In this document: one piece after another, positions 1 to 7,760 of the stretch
Position numbering within the stretch: the stretch's first letter is position 1
Layout: each line of letters begins with the position of its first letter
Source of the DNA: a bacterium
Lineage (GTDB): Bacteria; Patescibacteriota; Minisyncoccia; Moranbacterales; UBA9337
NCBI GenBank assembly: GCA_021159185.1
Contig: JAGGSH010000014.1
Location: forward strand, 1-46,323
DNA: 46,323 nucleotides
Direction of reading: 5' to 3'
Notes under the pieces: model-generated
Told to the model about the DNA's origin: nothing
Databases searched by the model: none
What the model saw: only the letters and a program-made list of their open reading frames with translations
Position numbers and translations under genes: made by a program

Positions 1-81
1 TTTTAACCCTTTAGTTTAACATAAGGGGTGTCCAATATGTATCTCATCTTATGCAATCAATTGCAATTTTGTATATCTTTT

Positions 82-2754
82 TCAATACTTCACCCGCTCC
101 AAACTCTCAACCAATAATTCTTTAGCTCTTGGCTTGATTAGCTTATCCGATTTTCTGTTAATGTATTTGATAGTTCTGTCAATATACTGATTGGTTTTCT
201 TTTGGATGAATTTAATTATTTTATCTTTTCTTTTTTCTGAAATCTTTTTGCTGTTTTGTATTTTCTGAATTAGTTTTTCCGCCTTTTTTAAGTTTTTAAC
301 CGCTTTGGTTAGAATTCTTTTTTCTTTATTTCTTTTGATTAGTTTTAGTTTATGGTAATGCTTTATATTTTCTATTAAAGCGCCTAAGCTGGTATCTGTT
401 TGAAAAATTATTGTTTCTTCGCTTTTATTTTCCGCTTCGTCTCGGGCGATTATTTTTATTTTATGCTCTCCTAAGTTTTGTAAAGCTAAATCAATAGTTT
501 TGTTTTCTAGAATTTGATTGTCTAGATATGCTTTTGTTTGAATGTCTTCCGGTTCTGTTTGATCGTCTTCAGCTGTAAATTTTACATTTAGAATTTGATT
601 ATTGAGATAAGTTTTGTTTTGGGGAGAGGTTATAGTTATTGTTGGAGGGGTAGTGTCTTCGTTTTTATCTATTACTTCGCCATCTTTGATTTCAATATTT
701 AATTCGTCTTCTTCTCCTAAAACAGCTATACCTTCTATGGAAACGGTTGATTCGATAACTTTTCCGTTTTCATCTTCCGCTATTTTAGCGGCTTCAATTT
801 TGTATTTTCCATCGCCTGTTCCTTGAGTGAGAATTTTATACTCTCCGTCTTGAGGGTTGGGAATGGTGAGGAATTCTGAATTAGTTTCGTATCCGGTGTA
901 ATAAGCTCCTTCAATCTCATTCAGTATTTTACCTGTTTGGAAATCTTTGCCAGATCTATTTCCTTGAGAATCTATCACTTGAATGTCTACGGGAGAAAAG
1001 ACAATAACTATAAATACAGTATCCACATTTTGAACAGAGACTTCTTCTGCGGGAAGATATCCAGTTATGGTTTGGTAAGCGATATTAGCGGCTTTTTTGG
1101 GCAGTTTATTGTGGGAAGAATCAATTTCTATTTGAGTGTCGGAGATAATATTTTGAGCGGAAGATAATGGAACAGTTTCATCTCCTTCTCCGTATTCCAA
1201 TCCATGATCGCCGAATATGGAATTATATCCTTCCGGATAGCCGTGCTCCCACATTGGCTTTAAATCTTCGGGAGTTTCTTCTAGTCTTATTTGAGTTATG
1301 GTGCTTTCATTATTATCTGTCTTTCCGATAATGTTGGTGAATTCTACTTGGTTTAATTTGGCTAAATTTTCCTGTAAGTTTAAATTTTCCAAAAATGGAT
1401 TGGTTGGATAATTTTCAGAATAAATTCTTAATTCTTCCACGTCTTTGTCTTTGAGATAATTGTAAGTGGGAAGAAGTTCGCGAATGGATTCTATGGAACA
1501 GTTGCGAACATAATCAAAAATGGAGGAATAGCCGTTTTCATGGGCTTCTTGCTGAAAAGCTTTTTCTGCAAATTTACCCCAAATATCAAATATCTTATAA
1601 CTTATTTCTCCTCCTTCCCATGCCAAATAATCTTTCGGCGCTCCATTATGCGGAGTTCCCAAAGTTATCAATTGGTCAATGTCATTTTGATAGTCACCCG
1701 ATTCAATGTATTCTCTAGTCAACAAACCACCCATAGAGTGAGCTACAATATCCACTTTGGGCCAATTAGTTGCTTGTTTGATTTCTTGAATTTTATCTTT
1801 TAATAATTGCGCGCTGTGAATATTACTGCCACGCCAGTTATATGGGAAAGTAAATAAATCTTCTCCCGGTTTATAGTTATTCTCATCAAAAGTATCGTAA
1901 AGTTTTTCGTATTTATGAAAAATCGGATCCAGCTTCCATTCACTTTCATTTGTCCATTTCCATGATCCCATCATCCCCGGAACAATAATCACCGGATCGT
2001 GAAAGTTTTCTTTTTTCGCCCAAGGGGAATAATCAATAGAATCAACATAATTAATATCATTAATATAGTCAATACCGCCTTTTATTCTTCCTTCTTCAGG
2101 TCCGTCTTCACTTCCCCACCAATTATATTGAAAATCGCAATATTCATCAGATTCACTCATAACATCAAAGTGTCCATTATTGCTAAACTTGGAACGGTTA
2201 ACTTTAATATTATTTCCTCCTACTTGAATTCCCGCTTTGTTATCATGAATACTGCAGTTTTCCATTTCCAATTTTTGGGGATTATAGGCTGTAATAACTC
2301 CTTGGTAAAATTGGTACGCGTAAGCTTTTTTCAGAAAGTTTTTACTGTTATGAATTAAATACCAGGAATTATACACTCCTCCTCCCGAAATATCAGCACT
2401 GCGCATAATTATTTCTCCTGAATTGAAAGCCGTGATTGAATAATTAGCGTTGTTGTTTTCTCCTCTGAATTTTATGGGATTTTTAACCATTCCTTTAGCG
2501 ATTAATTTTCCATTTATTTTCAGAGAGGTATTGTCTTTGAAAGTTATGGTTGTTCCTTTTTTAATGGTCAGTACCGCGTTTGAACTTATTGTAATAGGAT
2601 TCTCAATTGTTTTGTTCTCATTCCATGTTATATCTTCAGTTATTTCTTCTATGGATTGGGCTTGAGAATATAGAACTAGACTCTGAAAATCTAAAGGAGA
2701 TAAAATAAAAACAAAGACTAGAAAAAAAGTTAAGATTTTTTTAGCTAGAGTCAT
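82..2754 (-). CDS. Secreted lipase/PGAP1-like alpha/beta hydrolase with beta-helix and C-terminal Ig-like and helical regions
   Basis: Probable exported ester or lipid hydrolase of the LCAT/PGAP1-like alpha/beta-hydrolase type. I chose the ATG at 2754 (890 aa) because it gives a clean signal peptide (MTLAKK then a hydrophobic run to SQAQS) and lies 4 nt after the upstream gene's stop; the ATG at 2832 would overlap that gene by 74 nt. After the signal come about 200 residues of short beta-rich repeats with NITIS/KINGKL-like turns, typical of right-handed beta-helices. The hydrolase core has VIIVPGMMGS, the nucleophile elbow AHSMGG (Ser340), LGTPHNG, then GDETVP and a later SSH that could supply acid and His. 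The C-terminus has a TPPTITITSP Ig-like module and a Lys-rich helical tail. Substrate unknown. The hydrolase fold is clear; triad assignment beyond Ser is inferred. Confidence 0.82.
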   Translation of the reverse strand: MTLAKKILTFFLVFVFILSPLDFQSLVLYSQAQSIEEITEDITWNENKTIENPITISSNAVLTIKKGTTITFKDNTSLKINGKLIAKGMVKNPIKFRGENNNANYSITAFNSGEIIMRSADISGGGVYNSWYLIHNSKNFLKKAYAYQFYQGVITAYNPQKLEMENCSIHDNKAGIQVGGNNIKVNRSKFSNNGHFDVMSESDEYCDFQYNWWGSEDGPEEGRIKGGIDYINDINYVDSIDYSPWAKKENFHDPVIIVPGMMGSWKWTNESEWKLDPIFHKYEKLYDTFDENNYKPGEDLFTFPYNWRGSNIHSAQLLKDKIQEIKQATNWPKVDIVAHSMGGLLTREYIESGDYQNDIDQLITLGTPHNGAPKDYLAWEGGEISYKIFDIWGKFAEKAFQQEAHENGYSSIFDYVRNCSIESIRELLPTYNYLKDKDVEELRIYSENYPTNPFLENLNLQENLAKLNQVEFTNIIGKTDNNESTITQIRLEETPEDLKPMWEHGYPEGYNSIFGDHGLEYGEGDETVPLSSAQNIISDTQIEIDSSHNKLPKKAANIAYQTITGYLPAEEVSVQNVDTVFIVIVFSPVDIQVIDSQGNRSGKDFQTGKILNEIEGAYYTGYETNSEFLTIPNPQDGEYKILTQGTGDGKYKIEAAKIAEDENGKVIESTVSIEGIAVLGEEDELNIEIKDGEVIDKNEDTTPPTITITSPQNKTYLNNQILNVKFTAEDDQTEPEDIQTKAYLDNQILENKTIDLALQNLGEHKIKIIARDEAENKSEETIIFQTDTSLGALIENIKHYHKLKLIKRNKEKRILTKAVKNLKKAEKLIQKIQNSKKISEKRKDKIIKFIQKKTNQYIDRTIKYINRKSDKLIKPRAKELLVESLERVKY

Positions 2755-2758
2755 TGGT

Positions 2759-3031
2759 TTATTTTTTGAATTTTTTAAATAGGTAACTCGCCGCCGTAAA
2801 TATCGCCAGCAAACTAATAAATGCTCGCACATAAATTAAATCAAGGAAATAAAATAATATAGCTGTTATTAGAACTACCCAAACGAAAGTAAATTTTTTG
2901 TTAATAATTTTTCCCAAGATTGCACTTAATATCAAACTTATCAACAAATAAGTGACAAACATTAACAATCCAACACCAGCATAATAAGTAAACATACTTT
3001 TTCTCACAACTCCCAATGGAGTTTTTTTCAA
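2759..3031 (-). CDS. Small membrane protein, unknown function
   Basis: A 90-residue protein with a short basic N-terminus (MKKTPLGVVRKSM), about three hydrophobic segments (residues roughly 15-40, 47-65 and 68-84) and a basic end (LFKKFKK). Not recognised as a named family. It is separated from the oxidoreductase genes by the hairpin at 3117-3150 and runs directly into the secreted hydrolase, so the two are probably cotranscribed. It could help anchor or export the hydrolase, but that is only positional inference. Confidence 0.6.
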   Translation of the reverse strand: MKKTPLGVVRKSMFTYYAGVGLLMFVTYLLISLILSAILGKIINKKFTFVWVVLITAILFYFLDLIYVRAFISLLAIFTAASYLFKKFKK

Positions 3032-3116
3032 AAACTCCTGCGGAAATTGTTTTTGGTTAAAAAATTAATTAAAAATTAAGAAACTCAAATATTAATAATC
3101 GCTTTATTTACAAAAT

Positions 3117-3156
3117 GCTTCACTTGCGCGCGATCGGAGCTAAGTGAAGCTTTTTA
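3117..3156 (-). terminator. Nine-bp hairpin between porD and the small membrane protein gene
   Basis: GCTTCACTT (3117-3125) pairs perfectly with AAGTGAAGC (3142-3150) and a T run follows on the plus strand. The loop contains CGATCGGAGCT. A near copy occurs at 36597-36646 after miaA, with the same AAGTGAA stem core and a CGATCGAAGCT loop, so this looks like a repeated terminator cassette rather than a chance hairpin. On the minus strand, where the flanking genes lie, the T run is poor, so terminator function here is less certain. Confidence 0.55.
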
Positions 3157-3216
3157 GCAAATACCATTTTGGCAAATGCGCTAAATATAAAACGCGATAA
3201 AAAAATAAAAAGAAAT

Positions 3217-3507
3217 TTATTTTTCCTTTTCCATCTTTATCGCTTTGAACGGGCATACTTGCGCGCACACTCCGCAACCCTTGCAAAAACTATAATCAAT
3301 TTCCGCCACTTTCTTGGATAATTTGCCGTTTTTTTTCAGTTCCTCCTTGCTCCTGTCTCTTAATTTTATAATTCCTTCCGGGCAATGCTTCACGCAAGTT
3401 CCGCATCCCGCGCACTTGTCTTTGTCTATCACCGGTTTCAAATACCGCCAACTGCCGGTGTCCGCCGCTTTTTTAATATTATGTTTTATAACCGCTCCTT
3501 TTTCCAT
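3217..3507 (-). CDS. porD: 2-oxoacid:ferredoxin oxidoreductase delta subunit, 2x[4Fe-4S]
   Basis: A 96-residue ferredoxin-like protein with two complete CxxCxxCxxxCP motifs, KCAGCGTCVKHCP and FCKGCGVCAQVCP, each expected to hold a [4Fe-4S] cluster. The N-terminus TGSWRYLKPVIDKDKC matches the delta subunit of pyruvate or 2-ketoacid:ferredoxin oxidoreductases, which passes electrons from the TPP subunit to ferredoxin. It lies 49 nt downstream of the gamma subunit gene on the same strand. The alpha and beta subunits that normally complete a porGDAB operon are not next to it or elsewhere in the window. Confidence 0.88.
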   Translation of the reverse strand: MEKGAVIKHNIKKAADTGSWRYLKPVIDKDKCAGCGTCVKHCPEGIIKLRDRSKEELKKNGKLSKKVAEIDYSFCKGCGVCAQVCPFKAIKMEKEK

Positions 3508-3556
3508 ACGACATAAATTATCTATTTATAACATTCGCGAAAAATTAAACGCTCAT

Positions 3557-4129
3557 TTACAAACTATTATAACCTTTCCTGATAGCCAGCGCGTTTCTCT
3601 CCGTTAAATCGCTTCCGATCTTAAGCGCAAAAATTTTTCTAAATTCTTCCACGACGCTTTCTAGCTCTACCGCTTCCGTCACTTGAATAAGCTTTCCCAA
3701 AATAACCGAATTGGGACGCGGCTGTCCGATAACTTCCATAGCTATTCCCGCCGCGTCAATAGCGTGTATTTTCCCTTTGAAATTTTTGACTTTCTCGGCT
3801 ATTTCCTTTTCCGCCTTAGCAGTATTGATAATAAAAGATTCATCACGGCTTAATTTTTTCACCGTATCCTCGCTTTTCAATAAAGTTTCATCTAAAACCA
3901 CCACTGTGTCCGGATCAACTATAGGCTCATGGATTCTGATGGGCTTGTCGGAAATACGGACATAAGCTTTGGTGGGCGCTCCGCTTCTTTCTGGGCCAAA
4001 ATAGGGAAAAGCCTGCACATGCTTTCCCTCGCTAATCGCCGCCTGGGCGATTATTTCCGCGGCGGTTTTAGCTCCCTGCCCCGCCCGGGCAAAAAAAATA
4101 ATTTCAAAAATGTCTTTATTGAGTTTCAT
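3557..4129 (-). CDS. porG: 2-oxoacid:ferredoxin oxidoreductase gamma subunit
   Basis: Gamma subunit of pyruvate/2-oxoacid:ferredoxin oxidoreductase (POR_N-type gamma domain, CoA-binding). Diagnostic segments are FFARAGQGAKTAAEIIAQAA near the N-terminus, FPYFGPERSGAPTKAYVRIS, and DTVVVLDETLL. The ATG at 4129 gives 190 residues, the usual family length; the ATG at 4162 would add a hydrophobic extension not typical of the family. Followed by porD. Together they would form half of a four-subunit enzyme joining CoA, 2-oxoacid decarboxylation and ferredoxin reduction. The partner subunits must be elsewhere or lost. Confidence 0.88.
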   Translation of the reverse strand: MKLNKDIFEIIFFARAGQGAKTAAEIIAQAAISEGKHVQAFPYFGPERSGAPTKAYVRISDKPIRIHEPIVDPDTVVVLDETLLKSEDTVKKLSRDESFIINTAKAEKEIAEKVKNFKGKIHAIDAAGIAMEVIGQPRPNSVILGKLIQVTEAVELESVVEEFRKIFALKIGSDLTERNALAIRKGYNSL

Positions 4130-4187
4130 ATTTTTTATTATAGCATAAATTATAAGAATCACTAGCGTTATTTACATTTTCTTTCTA

Positions 4188-4443
4188 TGTCATTCCGGAA
4201 TTTTTTCTGAAGCATAGCGGAAGAAAAAATATCCGGAATCCAGGTTAATTAAATTTTTTTAAGCGTGAGATAATTGAAAGCGTAGATTCCGGATATTTTC
4301 TCCAGTGTCGCTGCGGAAAATTCCGGAATGACAATAGGTCTAGATTCCAGATATTTTCTCCGTCCTGCCTGCCGGCAGGCAGGTGCTACTCCGAAAATTC
4401 CGGAATGACATATAGTTTCGCTCCGAAATTTTCCGGAATGACA
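4188..4443. mobile_element. MITE-like composite repeat with TGTCATTCCGGAATTTT terminal inverted repeats
   Basis: A 146-bp core (4188-4333) is bounded by perfect 17-bp inverted repeats, TGTCATTCCGGAATTTT and its complement. Two further right-end copies (ending at 4410 and about 4442) extend it, with GTCCTGCCTGCCGGCAGGCAGG, itself palindromic, between them. No coding capacity. The same ends and the internal GTGAGATAATTGAAAGCGTAGATTCCGGATA-like segment (read from 4265) recur at 12063-12221 and 21575-21739. The rest of the 4130-4652 gap holds the hairpin repeat at 4565-4615 and the heptamer array at 4624; no gene is seen. Confidence 0.75.
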
Positions 4444-4564
4444 TAAAGAGAGAACGTAAACAACGCTTTTGATTTCTACAAGCGAGGTAAGTCCCTTATG
4501 TGGTTATATGGACATCTCAGTTGCCTTCCCGCCAATATTAAGCTAAGATTATTAACAAAGAAAG

Positions 4565-4615
4565 CTCCCCCTCTCCCCCTTTACTAAGGGGGAGATGTCC
4601 GCAGGACAGAGGGGG
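4565..4615. repeat. G/C-rich nested hairpin repeat
   Basis: CCCCCTCT (4567-4574) pairs with AGAGGGGG (4608-4615), and an inner hairpin CTCCCCCTT-TACT-AAGGGGGAG spans 4573-4594. A dispersed palindromic repeat of different sequence family from the TGTCATTCC elements. A related stretch (TCTCCCCTTGGGAGAGGACTGG) lies near the start of the O-antigen polymerase-like gene at about 16480-16505. Confidence 0.5.
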
Positions 4616-4623
4616 TTTCTTGA

Positions 4624-4647
4624 GTTGTAAGTTGTAAGTTGTGAGTT
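4624..4647. repeat. Heptanucleotide tandem repeat (GTTGTAA)
   Basis: Three units (GTTGTAA, GTTGTAA, GTTGTGA) plus a partial, ending just before the nuclease start codon. This non-coding array has fewer full units than the coding arrays listed later. Confidence 0.75.
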
Positions 4648-4652
4648 AATCT

Positions 4653-5765
4653 ATGCGCATATCATATTCAGCTTTAAATACCTATCAAACCTGTCCGCTT
4701 AAATATAAGTTCCAGAATGTTGATAAAATCAAAGAGCCCAAATCCAAAGAAGCGGTTTTTGGAACGATCATCCACGCCGTTATGAATTTTATCCACACGC
4801 CCGGCATTCTCTCCCCCACCTTAGAGCAAGCGTTGGATTATTTTTCCAAAAACTGGAACAGCGATATTTTTGAATCTGAAATTGAAGAACGGGCGGCTTT
4901 TTCCCAAGGCGTGGAAATGATCAGAAAGTATTACCAGCAGAATGACATTTCCAAAGCTAACATAGTCGCGCTGGAAAAACGATTTCAGATTGACTTGGAA
5001 GAACACACTATTTCCGGCATTATTGACCGCATTGACAAAACCGAGGACGGCTATGAAGTTATTGATTACAAAACCGCTAAAAAAATGCCGTCCCAAGAAG
5101 ATGTGGACAACAACCTCCAGCTTTCCATTTACCTGCAAGCATTTTTAAATCTTTACCCCAAGGAAATAAAGAATTTGGACAAAATAAAAGTAAGCCTTTA
5201 TTTTCTCAAGCACGGGGTAAAATTGGATTCAACTAGAACGAAAAAACAGCTGGAAAATATCGGGCAGGTTTTTTTGGATGTTATCAAACAAATTGAAGAA
5301 GAAAAATTTGAGCCTAAGGTAACTCCCCTTTGCGGCTGGTGCGGATACCAGGACCGCTGTCCGATGTGGAAGCATAAATTCAAAGAGCAAAGAAAAATTG
5401 ACACGGAAGAAATAAACCAGGCTATCGCGGAATACATCCGCCTTAAATCGGAAATGAAAAGCCAAAAATTCCAACTGGCCGAACTGCAGGAAAAAATCTC
5501 CCAATATATGGATCAAGAAGGCGTGGAGCGGGTTTTCAGCGAAGAAGGCGTTATCGCCAGAACGCTCCGCCAAACTTTTAAATACGACGAGAAGAAATTG
5601 CGGGAAATTCTTGAACCTTTGAATAAGTGGGAAGATATTTTAAAAATTAACGGAACCGCGCTGAAAAACATTATCGGCGCCCTTCCTTATGAAGCAAGAA
5701 AAAAAATTGAAAAAGCAAAAACGCTTAACAGGGAATCAAAAACCTTCAGCGTGAAGAAAAAATAA
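4653..5765 (+). CDS. PD-(D/E)XK nuclease (RecB/Cas4-like) with 4Fe-4S cysteines
   Basis: A 370-residue standalone nuclease of the RecB/AddB-C/Cas4 type, expected to act on DNA ends. N-terminus ISYSALNTYQTCPLKYKF carries the first cluster Cys; FGTIIHAVMNFIH is the conserved His helix; ISGIIDRID and YEVIDYKTAKK are the D and D-x-K core motifs; NLQLSIYLQAF is the QxxxY helix; CGWCGYQDRCPMW provides three further Cys, completing the AddB/Cas4-type Fe-S staple. The tail (residues about 255-370) is helical and Lys/Glu-rich. It is monocistronic on the plus strand between repeat blocks and has no helicase partner nearby. It is about 32 kb from the CRISPR locus and distinct from that locus's cas4. Family assignment is secure; biological role is not. 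Confidence 0.85.
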   Translation: MRISYSALNTYQTCPLKYKFQNVDKIKEPKSKEAVFGTIIHAVMNFIHTPGILSPTLEQALDYFSKNWNSDIFESEIEERAAFSQGVEMIRKYYQQNDISKANIVALEKRFQIDLEEHTISGIIDRIDKTEDGYEVIDYKTAKKMPSQEDVDNNLQLSIYLQAFLNLYPKEIKNLDKIKVSLYFLKHGVKLDSTRTKKQLENIGQVFLDVIKQIEEEKFEPKVTPLCGWCGYQDRCPMWKHKFKEQRKIDTEEINQAIAEYIRLKSEMKSQKFQLAELQEKISQYMDQEGVERVFSEEGVIARTLRQTFKYDEKKLREILEPLNKWEDILKINGTALKNIIGALPYEARKKIEKAKTLNRESKTFSVKKK

Positions 5766-5792
5766 ATTTATTGGTTATCAGAAACTATATTA

Positions 5793-5844
5793 TGTCATTC
5801 CTGTCCGCCGCGGCGGACGTTACAGAAAAAATTCTGGAATAACA
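5793..5844. repeat. Short TGTCATTCC-type inverted repeat with GTCCGCCGCGGCGGAC palindrome
   Basis: TGTCATTCC at the left and GGAATAACA at the right frame a perfect 16-nt palindrome GTCCGCCGCGGCGGAC. The same palindrome ends the element at 24913-25004. Non-coding, between convergent nuclease and pyrH genes, where it may also serve as a transcription stop. Confidence 0.6.
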
Positions 5845-5897
5845 ATAGCCCAAATTCTTTTTCCCCTTTTCCCATAATACATACTACTTACTACATC

Positions 5898-6608
5898 CTA
5901 CCTAATCACTGTTCCCTTAAATTCATCTCCTTCAAAAATCTTTTCCAAGTTTTTGATATTCTTTCCCTCCGCGATGACAATTTTAAGCCTTAACTTTTGA
6001 GCGTGCTTGGAAGCTACCGGATCAAACGGCGCGTTAAGTCCCGGATTCCATTTATTCCCCACTATTTGGCGAAAGCTTTTCCACGAAATTTCTTCAATCT
6101 TTTTGGCGTCTTTGTATTTTTTAGGATCTTTATCATAAGCGTATTTAATATTGGAAAGGTTGATGATAGTTTTCGCTTTAAGACGTTCGGCTAGAATCGT
6201 AGCGACATAATCCGTTGACCAGCCGGGACGCCAGCCGGCAGCCACCATAATTTTTTCTCCGCCTGTAAAATGTTCCCGCAAATCGGCTTTTGTGCGCGGA
6301 TTTTTATTGATGCGGGGATGCGCGTATTTTCTAAAAATAGTTTTAATCAGATGGGCGTTAAGCCGCGTTGAATGAATGCCGATCCAGTCCATATCATCGC
6401 GGGTTAATTTAATCACTCTGCCAGCGGCCTTTTGATATTTCCGCGCCGTATTTCCTCCCCCCGTAATAATCACAAACCGCTTGCCTTTTTTGATTTGCTT
6501 AATAATCAGCTCGCGAAACTTTTTTAAAAACCTCCAATCAACTTCTTCCGGAACAATTAATGAACCGCCCAAAGAAATAACAATAGTTTTTTTGTCGTTT
6601 AACTTCAT
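5898..6608 (-). CDS. pyrH: UMP kinase (amino-acid-kinase fold, archaeal-like)
   Basis: Phosphorylates UMP to UDP in pyrimidine nucleotide synthesis. The 236-residue protein has the amino-acid-kinase landmarks VISLGGSLIVPEEVDW near the N-terminus, FVIITGGGNTARKYQ, DWIGIHSTRLNA, GGWRPGWSTDYVA-like ATP/UMP loop (AAGWRPGWSTDYVATILAE) and NLSNIKYAYDKDPKKY, then APFDPVASKHAQ. The GGNTAR plus PFDPVA combination matches archaeal-type PyrH rather than the standard bacterial hexamer. It stands alone between repeats, not in the usual bacterial tsf-pyrH-frr context. CTP synthase, two steps further in the same pathway, is 1.2 kb away. Confidence 0.88.
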   Translation of the reverse strand: MKLNDKKTIVISLGGSLIVPEEVDWRFLKKFRELIIKQIKKGKRFVIITGGGNTARKYQKAAGRVIKLTRDDMDWIGIHSTRLNAHLIKTIFRKYAHPRINKNPRTKADLREHFTGGEKIMVAAGWRPGWSTDYVATILAERLKAKTIINLSNIKYAYDKDPKKYKDAKKIEEISWKSFRQIVGNKWNPGLNAPFDPVASKHAQKLRLKIVIAEGKNIKNLEKIFEGDEFKGTVIR

Positions 6609-6649
6609 TTATTTAAAATTAAATTATTAGATTTATAAAAATCCCCATA

Positions 6650-6681
6650 TGTCATTCCCGTTCCGCTTAGCGGAAGAAATT
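6650..6681. repeat. Partial TGTCATTCC-type repeat end
   Basis: TGTCATTCCCGTTCCGCTTAGCGGAAGAAAT: the left terminal motif followed by a TTCCGC-TTA-GCGGAA hairpin. No right end was recognised, so it is a truncated member of the dispersed family. Confidence 0.5.
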
Positions 6682-6755
6682 TAATTTACTTTTATAATAC
6701 TTTTTTACCGCCAAAAATCAAATCCCTGTACAAGTACAAGGACGGTCATTGCAGT

Positions 6756-7241
6756 TCATTTCTTCCCCACACAACATCCGGCGGGGACATAGCCTTTATT
6801 TTTGGCATCTTCTTCGTCAGAAAAGCAGACTATGTTTTTCGGTTTTATGCGCTTGGCATAACTGCAATCGGGCGAATGATATTTATTAGAATTTTTGCTT
6901 CCCACGAAAGCGCAATCTTTTTTGGCAACATCACTGGCGCCCGCAATGTTGGTATTTGAATTTTCCGCGGCTGAATTGGAAGATTTAGCATCATTATTCT
7001 GCGCGTCGGCAATTTTTAGCATAGAACTTTCCGCCACTTTTTCAATAATCAAAGGTTCTTGCCGCCAATTTTGCCCTTTTAGAGCGCCGGCTTCAAAAGA
7101 AATAACTGATACTAAAACAATGCCCGTGGCCATTACTATTTTAATTTCGTATTTTTCCCAAAATTTTTTAGTTTTTAATTTTACTTTCTTTATTCGCTCT
7201 TTTAGTTCAACTTTGTCCCTTTTTTTATTTTTAATTGACAT
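6756..7241 (-). CDS. Membrane-anchored protein with C-terminal Cys/His (Ada-like metal-binding) module
   Basis: A 161-residue protein: basic coiled N-terminus (residues 1-32), one transmembrane segment (about 35-52, IKIVMATGIVLVSVISFEAG), a low-complexity Asn/Ser/Ala linker, and a C-terminal module FVGSKNSNKYHSPDCSYAKRI...CFSDEEDAKNKGYVPAGCC. The spacing H-x3-C...C...CC resembles the small Ada metal-binding-like domain (nuclease or comEA-associated) that binds zinc through Cys/His. Probably faces outward. Divergently transcribed from rpmA. I cannot assign a function; the domain call rests on the YHxxxC...GYxPxxxC pattern. Confidence 0.65.
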   Translation of the reverse strand: MSIKNKKRDKVELKERIKKVKLKTKKFWEKYEIKIVMATGIVLVSVISFEAGALKGQNWRQEPLIIEKVAESSMLKIADAQNNDAKSSNSAAENSNTNIAGASDVAKKDCAFVGSKNSNKYHSPDCSYAKRIKPKNIVCFSDEEDAKNKGYVPAGCCVGKK

Positions 7242-7336
7242 TTTGTTTTAAATTGCTATACTAAACATCGCATTAGATAATTTTTTATTTTGCGTTGTCA
7301 TTTTGCTCTTTGCATTTTGATATTTGCATTTTTTAT

Positions 7337-7609
7337 ATGGCGCACAGAAAAGCCGGGGGCTCAACAAGATTAGGACGAGATTCTATTTCCAAAAGACTGG
7401 GAGTCAAAATTTTTGGCGGCCAGAAAGTTGAAATTGGAAATGTTATCATTCGCCAGCGCGGAACAAAATTTCATCCGGGAAAAAATGTCAAGCAAGGCGC
7501 GGACGATACTCTTTTCGCGCTAAAAAACGGACTGGTTAAATTCACTTTCAGAAAAGTAAAAAACTTCACGGGAAAATTGGTAAAGCGAAGATTCGTAAGC
7601 GTAGAATGA
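7337..7609 (+). CDS. rpmA: 50S ribosomal protein L27
   Basis: A 90-residue L27, with the start chosen at the ATG before [10 protein letters not shown]; the upstream ATG at 7295 only adds a non-family leader. Landmarks are [43 protein letters not shown] and DDTLFAL. The N-terminal arm reaches the peptidyl-transferase centre. The usual Asn in GGSTRNGRDS is Leu here. rplU (L21), the usual neighbour, is absent; L27 is a lone plus-strand gene among minus-strand genes. Ends in TGA. Confidence 0.96.
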   Translation: MAHRKAGGSTRLGRDSISKRLGVKIFGGQKVEIGNVIIRQRGTKFHPGKNVKQGADDTLFALKNGLVKFTFRKVKNFTGKLVKRRFVSVE

Positions 7610-7633
7610 ATATTTAGCCATTTTTATTCTATA

Positions 7634-7753
7634 TGTCATTCCCGCGCAGGCGGGAATCTACACTTCCCCTTATCTCACGCGTAAGATTCTAATGATTCTG
7701 GATTCCGGATATTTTTCCCTCCATTGCATTTCGGAAAAAATTCCGGAATGACA
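7634..7753. mobile_element. Hybrid TGTCATTCC-type MITE-like repeat
   Basis: The left end is TGTCATTCCCGCGCAGGCGGGAATC and the right end is GAAAAAATTCCGGAATGACA, so it combines ends seen in two subfamilies (the CCCGCG hairpin type at 24913 and the CCGGAATTTT type at 4188). It fills the gap between the convergent rpmA and pyrG stops. Non-coding. Confidence 0.65.
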
Positions 7754-7760
7754 GTTAAAC

